Shown piece by piece: positions 60,578 through 64,000 of a stretch of DNA of 64,000 nucleotides (the stretch's first letter is position 1; every line of letters begins with the position of its first letter). A program made the position numbers and the translations under genes. A model generated the notes under the pieces. That model did no database searches and had not been told where the DNA came from. It was given only the letters and a program-made list of their open reading frames with translations. Location of the stretch: the NCBI GenBank assembly GCA_023460975.1, contig JAEWOG010000067.1, positions 62,001-126,000 of the forward strand, given 5' to 3'. This DNA is from Actinomycetes bacterium (GTDB lineage: Bacteria > Actinomycetota > Actinomycetes > Propionibacteriales > Nocardioidaceae).

Positions 60578-63500
60578 ATGCTCGATGACGAACTGACCGG
60601 CGCACCTGCAGCGGAATCTGACGCGCAGGAGGCGGCACCTCCCGCCAAGAAGGCGCCCGCCAAGAAGGCCGCCGCGCGCAAGAGCACGGCCAAGAAGGCA
60701 CCCGCCAAGAAGGCGGCGGCCAAGAAGGCCGATGCCCAGGACGCCGCCGCGGAGCCGGCCGCCGTCGAAGGCGACGCTGCACCCGCCGCCCCGGTGGTGG
60801 TCACCACCACGAGGCGTCGTACGACCAAGAAGGCCGCCGCCGCTCCCGCGAGCGAGGCCACCGCGGGCGATGCTGCTGAGCCCGCCGCGAGCGTCGGGGG
60901 AGAGGCCGCCGACGAGCCGGCCGCGGCCAAGGCGCCTGCGCGCAAGCGCGCGCCGCGCAAGAAGGCAGCGAGCCCGGCCCCGGTCGCCGCAGCCGAGGGC
61001 GACGAGCCGCTGCCCCTGGAGGCGGAGGCCGCCTCGGGCGTCGGCGCCGTGCTGTTCCAGGCCCCGGAGGCCACCAAGACCCCGGCCCGTCGTACGCGCA
61101 AGACGGCCGCCCAGAAGCGAGCCGAGGCTGAGCAGGCCGAGGCTGAGAAGGCCGGGACCGAGCAGTCCGCCGACGAGCAGGCGCCCGAGAGCGCCGAGGC
61201 CGACACCGCCGAGAAGGCGCCCGCCAGGAAGGCTGCCGCGAAGAAGAAGGCGGCCAAGAAGACCACGAAGAAGTCGGCCGAGGCCGACGAGGCCGACGCC
61301 GTCGACGAGGAGAGCGTCGCCGCGCCGGATGCCGAGGCCGACGAGGAGGGCGCCCCGGCCGAGGACGCCTCCACTGAGGACGGCGCGGAGAGCGACCAGA
61401 ACGACGAGGACGAGACCGACGAGGACGGACAGGCCGCCGAGGGCGCGCCCGCTCGTCGCCGTCGCCGCCGCGGTGGCCGTCGCCGCCGCAAGTCCGGTGA
61501 CTCCGCCGGTGGGGACGCATCGAACGGTGCCGAGGAGGGCGCCGAGACCGAGGCAGCTGCCTCCGAGGGCGAGACCTCCGACGAGACCGACGCCGAGGAT
61601 GGCGGCGAGTCCGGCAGCGGCTCCTCGCGTCGTCGTCGCCGCCGTCGCCGCGCCGGCGAGGAGGGCAACGACTCGGGCGAGGACGACGCGAACACCGTCA
61701 CCAAGGTCCGCAAGGCCCGCTCGGCTGAGGACCAGATCACCGCGGTGTCCGGTTCGACCCGCCTCGAGGCGAAGAAGCAGCGCCGCCGCGAGGGCCGCGA
61801 GGCCGGCCGCCGCCGCGCACCCATCGTCAGCGAGGCCGAGTTCCTGGCCCGCCGGGAGTCCGTCGACCGCGTCATGGCGATCCGCCAGCGCGCAGACCTG
61901 ACCCAGATCGCCGTCCTCGAGGACAAGGTGCTCGTCGAGCACTACGTGGCCCGCGAGTCCCAGACCTCGCTCATCGGCAACGTGTACCTGGGCCGCGTGC
62001 AGAACGTGCTGCCCTCCATGGAGGCTGCCTTCATCGACATCGGCAAGGGCCGCAACGCGGTCCTGTACGCCGGTGAGGTCAACTGGCAGGCGCTGGGTCA
62101 CAAGGAAGGCCAGCCCCGCAAGATCGAGTCGGTCCTCAGCAGCGGCCAGACCGTCCTGGTGCAGGTCACCAAGGACCCCGTGGGCCAGAAGGGCGCCCGC
62201 CTCACCAGCCAGGTCAGCCTGGCCGGACGCTTCCTGGTGTACGTGCCGGACGGCACGACCAGCGGCATCTCGCGCAAGCTGCCCGACACCGAGCGCAACC
62301 GGCTCAAGACGCTCCTCAAGGAGATCGTTCCCGACGGGGCCGGCGTGATCGTACGGACCGCGGCCGAAGGTGCCAGCGAGGACGAGCTCACCCGCGACGT
62401 CGAGCGACTCCGCGCACGCTGGGAGGACATCGAGCGCAAGGCCCGTGGGTCCGCGCCGCAGCTGCTCTACGGCGAGCCCGACCTGACCCTCAAGGTCGTC
62501 CGGGACCTGTTCACCGAGGACTTCTCCAAGCTCGTCATCGATGGCGACGAGGCCTGGGAGACGGTCCACGGGTACGTCGAGCACGTGGCGCCCGACCTCG
62601 CTGAGCGCATGGAGCGCTTCGAGCCCGCAACCGAGGGCAAGGCGGCCGGCAAGGACGTCTTCGGCGCCTACCGGATCACCGAGCAGATCCAGAAGGGCCT
62701 GGACCGCAAGGTCTGGCTGCCCTCGGGCGGCTCGCTCATCATCGACCGCACCGAGGCGATGACCGTGGTCGACGTCAACACCGGCAAGTTCACGGGGACG
62801 GGTGGCAACCTCGAGGAGACGGTCACCAAGAACAACCTCGAGGCGGCCGAGGAGATCGTGCGCCAGCTGCGCCTGCGCGACATCGGCGGCATCATCGTGG
62901 TCGACTTCATCGACATGGTCCTGGAGTCCAACCGGGACCTCGTCGTACGGCGCCTGGTCGAGTGCCTGGGCCGCGACCGCACGCGTCACCAGGTGGCTGA
63001 GGTCACCTCGCTGGGTCTGGTCCAGATGACGCGCAAGCGCATCGGCACGGGTCTGCTCGAGTCCTTCAGCCACAACTGCGAGCACTGCCACGGCCGTGGC
63101 GTGGTGATCCAGGACCAGCCGGTGGACCCCGCCAAGAACGAGGACGACTCGCGTCGTGGCTCGCGCCGCAACCGCGGGCGCGGTCGCGGCAATGGTGAGG
63201 GAGACCAGCAGAAGTCTGACTCCGGTTCGAAGGACACCATCGAGCAGGCGGTGGCCGCGTCCGCACCTGCCAAGGCAATGCCGCCCGGCGCGCCCCACGG
63301 CGAGCCGTCAACCCCGCGCGCGGAGGCGACTGACGCTGCGGCCGACGCGGACGACATCGAGATGCACGCCGCGGGAGGTGCCGCTGCCAAGGACATCCCC
63401 GTCGTACGCGAGGAGCCCGTCGCCGCGGTCGAGGTGGCGGCTGCACCCGCTGAGGCTGCCGATGTGGTCGCCGAAGACGCCACCGAGGTGGTCCCCGCCA

Positions 63501-63832
63501 GCGAGGCTCCCAGTGAGGCTCCCAGCGAGGCCGACGCCCTGACGCCGGGACCTGCTGCTGCCTCGGAGGCGGCTGAGCCCGCTCAGGAGCCTGCGCCGGT
63601 GGCCGCCGCGCCCAAGGTCGTGACCCGGACGCGTCGCCGTTCCGCCAGCCGCCCGGCAGGTCCGCCGGTGGCGGAGGCGGACGGCCAGTCGAACGGCCAG
63701 GCGGTCGGACAGGCGGTCGACGCAGCGCAGACGGGCGAGACGAGCGTCGGTGCTGCCGAGGTGTCCGAGGCCGCGGACGAGCCGCACGTGGAGCACGTAC
63801 CGATCAAGAAGAAGGGCGCGCGCAAGCGCTGA
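60578..63832 (+). CDS. rne: Ribonuclease E/G with long low-complexity extensions
   Basis: This 1084-residue endoribonuclease processes and decays mRNA and rRNA. Residues 1 to about 420 are low-complexity: AKKAPAKKA-type Lys/Ala repeats, then Glu/Asp/Ala-rich and Arg-rich clusters (RRRRRRGG-like). The catalytic core follows: S1 domain around 460-540 (SLIGNVYLGRVQNVLPSMEAAFIDIG), the DNase I-like region with VVDVNTGKF (Asp near 730) and VVDFIDM (Asp near 770), and the zinc link CEHCHGRG near 833. A further Ala/Glu/Pro-rich tail ends KKKGARKR. GAGGAG lies 6 bases before the ATG. The extensions probably bind RNA, degradosome partners or the membrane. Confidence 0.95.
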   Translation: MLDDELTGAPAAESDAQEAAPPAKKAPAKKAAARKSTAKKAPAKKAAAKKADAQDAAAEPAAVEGDAAPAAPVVVTTTRRRTTKKAAAAPASEATAGDAAEPAASVGGEAADEPAAAKAPARKRAPRKKAASPAPVAAAEGDEPLPLEAEAASGVGAVLFQAPEATKTPARRTRKTAAQKRAEAEQAEAEKAGTEQSADEQAPESAEADTAEKAPARKAAAKKKAAKKTTKKSAEADEADAVDEESVAAPDAEADEEGAPAEDASTEDGAESDQNDEDETDEDGQAAEGAPARRRRRRGGRRRRKSGDSAGGDASNGAEEGAETEAAASEGETSDETDAEDGGESGSGSSRRRRRRRRAGEEGNDSGEDDANTVTKVRKARSAEDQITAVSGSTRLEAKKQRRREGREAGRRRAPIVSEAEFLARRESVDRVMAIRQRADLTQIAVLEDKVLVEHYVARESQTSLIGNVYLGRVQNVLPSMEAAFIDIGKGRNAVLYAGEVNWQALGHKEGQPRKIESVLSSGQTVLVQVTKDPVGQKGARLTSQVSLAGRFLVYVPDGTTSGISRKLPDTERNRLKTLLKEIVPDGAGVIVRTAAEGASEDELTRDVERLRARWEDIERKARGSAPQLLYGEPDLTLKVVRDLFTEDFSKLVIDGDEAWETVHGYVEHVAPDLAERMERFEPATEGKAAGKDVFGAYRITEQIQKGLDRKVWLPSGGSLIIDRTEAMTVVDVNTGKFTGTGGNLEETVTKNNLEAAEEIVRQLRLRDIGGIIVVDFIDMVLESNRDLVVRRLVECLGRDRTRHQVAEVTSLGLVQMTRKRIGTGLLESFSHNCEHCHGRGVVIQDQPVDPAKNEDDSRRGSRRNRGRGRGNGEGDQQKSDSGSKDTIEQAVAASAPAKAMPPGAPHGEPSTPRAEATDAAADADDIEMHAAGGAAAKDIPVVREEPVAAVEVAAAPAEAADVVAEDATEVVPASEAPSEAPSEADALTPGPAAASEAAEPAQEPAPVAAAPKVVTRTRRRSASRPAGPPVAEADGQSNGQAVGQAVDAAQTGETSVGAAEVSEAADEPHVEHVPIKKKGARKR

Positions 63833-63886
63833 CCCGACCTGGCGACCTGCACCATATGAGGGATGCCTGAGGCTGCCAACGGCGTC

Positions 63887-63892
63887 TAGGTT
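63887..63892 (+). promoter_or_regulatory. -10 box downstream of rne
   Basis: TAGGTT (TANNNT) lies 55 bases after the rne stop and about 46 bases before a reading frame with a good ribosome binding site. It probably starts the next transcription unit. Confidence 0.35.
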
Positions 63893-63937
63893 CCGTTCAA
63901 CGGGTCGACTCGGCGACCAACCCGAGCGGAGGTCGCC

Positions 63938-63982
63938 ATGGTCAAGATCGAGTCGTGTCGTGGGGCGGTCGCCCCGTGGTGA
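63938..63982 (+). CDS. Possible 14-residue leader peptide
   Basis: ATG at 63938 follows GGAGG (63928-63932) at ideal spacing and reads MVKIESCRGAVAPW then TGA. The stop overlaps a GTG (63979) that opens a frame running off the window (VTLSIVG). The GTGA overlap is the coupling pattern used elsewhere in this window. It may be a coupled leader peptide or an artefact of a frameshift near the window end. Confidence 0.3.
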   Translation: MVKIESCRGAVAPW

Positions 63983-64000
63983 CGCTGTCGATCGTCGGGA
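63979..64000 (+). CDS. Start of a possible next gene, truncated by window end
   Basis: GTG 63979 followed by ACG CTG TCG ATC GTC GGG stays open to the last base. Only seven codons are visible, so no family can be named. Support comes only from the overlap with the short upstream frame. Confidence 0.2.

Noticed and set aside
60542..63298. A 918-codon minus-strand frame over rne
   Set aside because: The Leu/Gly/Arg-rich translation arises from the repetitive Lys/Ala/Glu codons of rne read backwards; no domain is present.

Overview
The window is a contiguous piece of an actinobacterial chromosome with roughly 70 % G+C by eye. It has many GTG starts, TANNNT -10 boxes and many apparently leaderless starts. 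The gene order (ssbB-like, ettA, thioesterase, glbO, DUF5130, pepN, a mycothiol-linked DsbA-type protein, rpiB, nei2, tig, clpP1, clpP2, clpX, valS, folC, DUF4233, ndk, rne) follows the Rv2478c-Rv2444c block of Mycobacterium tuberculosis as I remember it. The mreBCD-PBP2-rodA block and the paired TIGR03960/TIGR03936 genes upstream of rne match Streptomyces and Nocardioides-type genomes. Scattered copies of GGTCTCGACAAGCTCGACCA suggest Nocardioidaceae, but no marker in the window fixes the genus.

Layout. Bases 1-20460 are mostly housekeeping and stress genes on both strands: ssbB-like, ettA, marR, a FadA3-like thiolase diverging from a double-hotdog thioesterase, glbO, osmC, mscS, DUF5130, pepN, the DsbA-like protein, a peptidoglycan amidase, GPP34, metG, a hemerythrin, an esterase, an ECF sigma operon, rpiB, nei2 and a SpoIIE-type phosphatase. 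Two tRNA genes (Gly-TCC, Pro-TGG) and an unknown 393-aa protein follow. Bases 22142-30848 hold the proteostasis block tig ... clpP1-clpP2-clpX, split by a large LuxR-type regulator and a secreted beta-rich protein. Bases 30915-38204 hold valS, a GNAT protein, a cluster of short inverted repeats, an alcohol dehydrogenase, folC-DUF4233 and ndk. Bases 38396-44172 are the overlapping elongation operon mreB-mreC-mreD-mrdA-rodA.

Bases 44258-59486 are the accessory part: cell-surface glycan genes embedded around and between two genes (TIGR03960 radical SAM and TIGR03936/DUF2344) that normally sit next to each other in front of rne. The insert encodes three GT2 glycosyltransferases, one with two GT2 domains. 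It also encodes a Wzx-like flippase, a DUF2142 membrane protein, a methyltransferase and DUF2304. A set of sugar enzymes resembles WlbA/WbpB, WlbC/WbpE, WlbB/WbpD and WbpI/WecB, which make UDP-2,3-diacetamido-2,3-dideoxy-uronic acids. An L-2-hydroxyglutarate oxidase lies in the same insert. This is suggestive because studied WlbA enzymes reoxidise NADH with alpha-ketoglutarate and release 2-hydroxyglutarate. The UDP-GlcNAc 6-dehydrogenase, an initiating phosphosugar transferase and an obvious Wzy polymerase are not in the window.

The window ends with rne, whose product has long low-complexity extensions at both ends, then a 14-codon reading frame overlapping the possible start of the next gene. 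No CRISPR array, prophage, transposase or integrase was seen.
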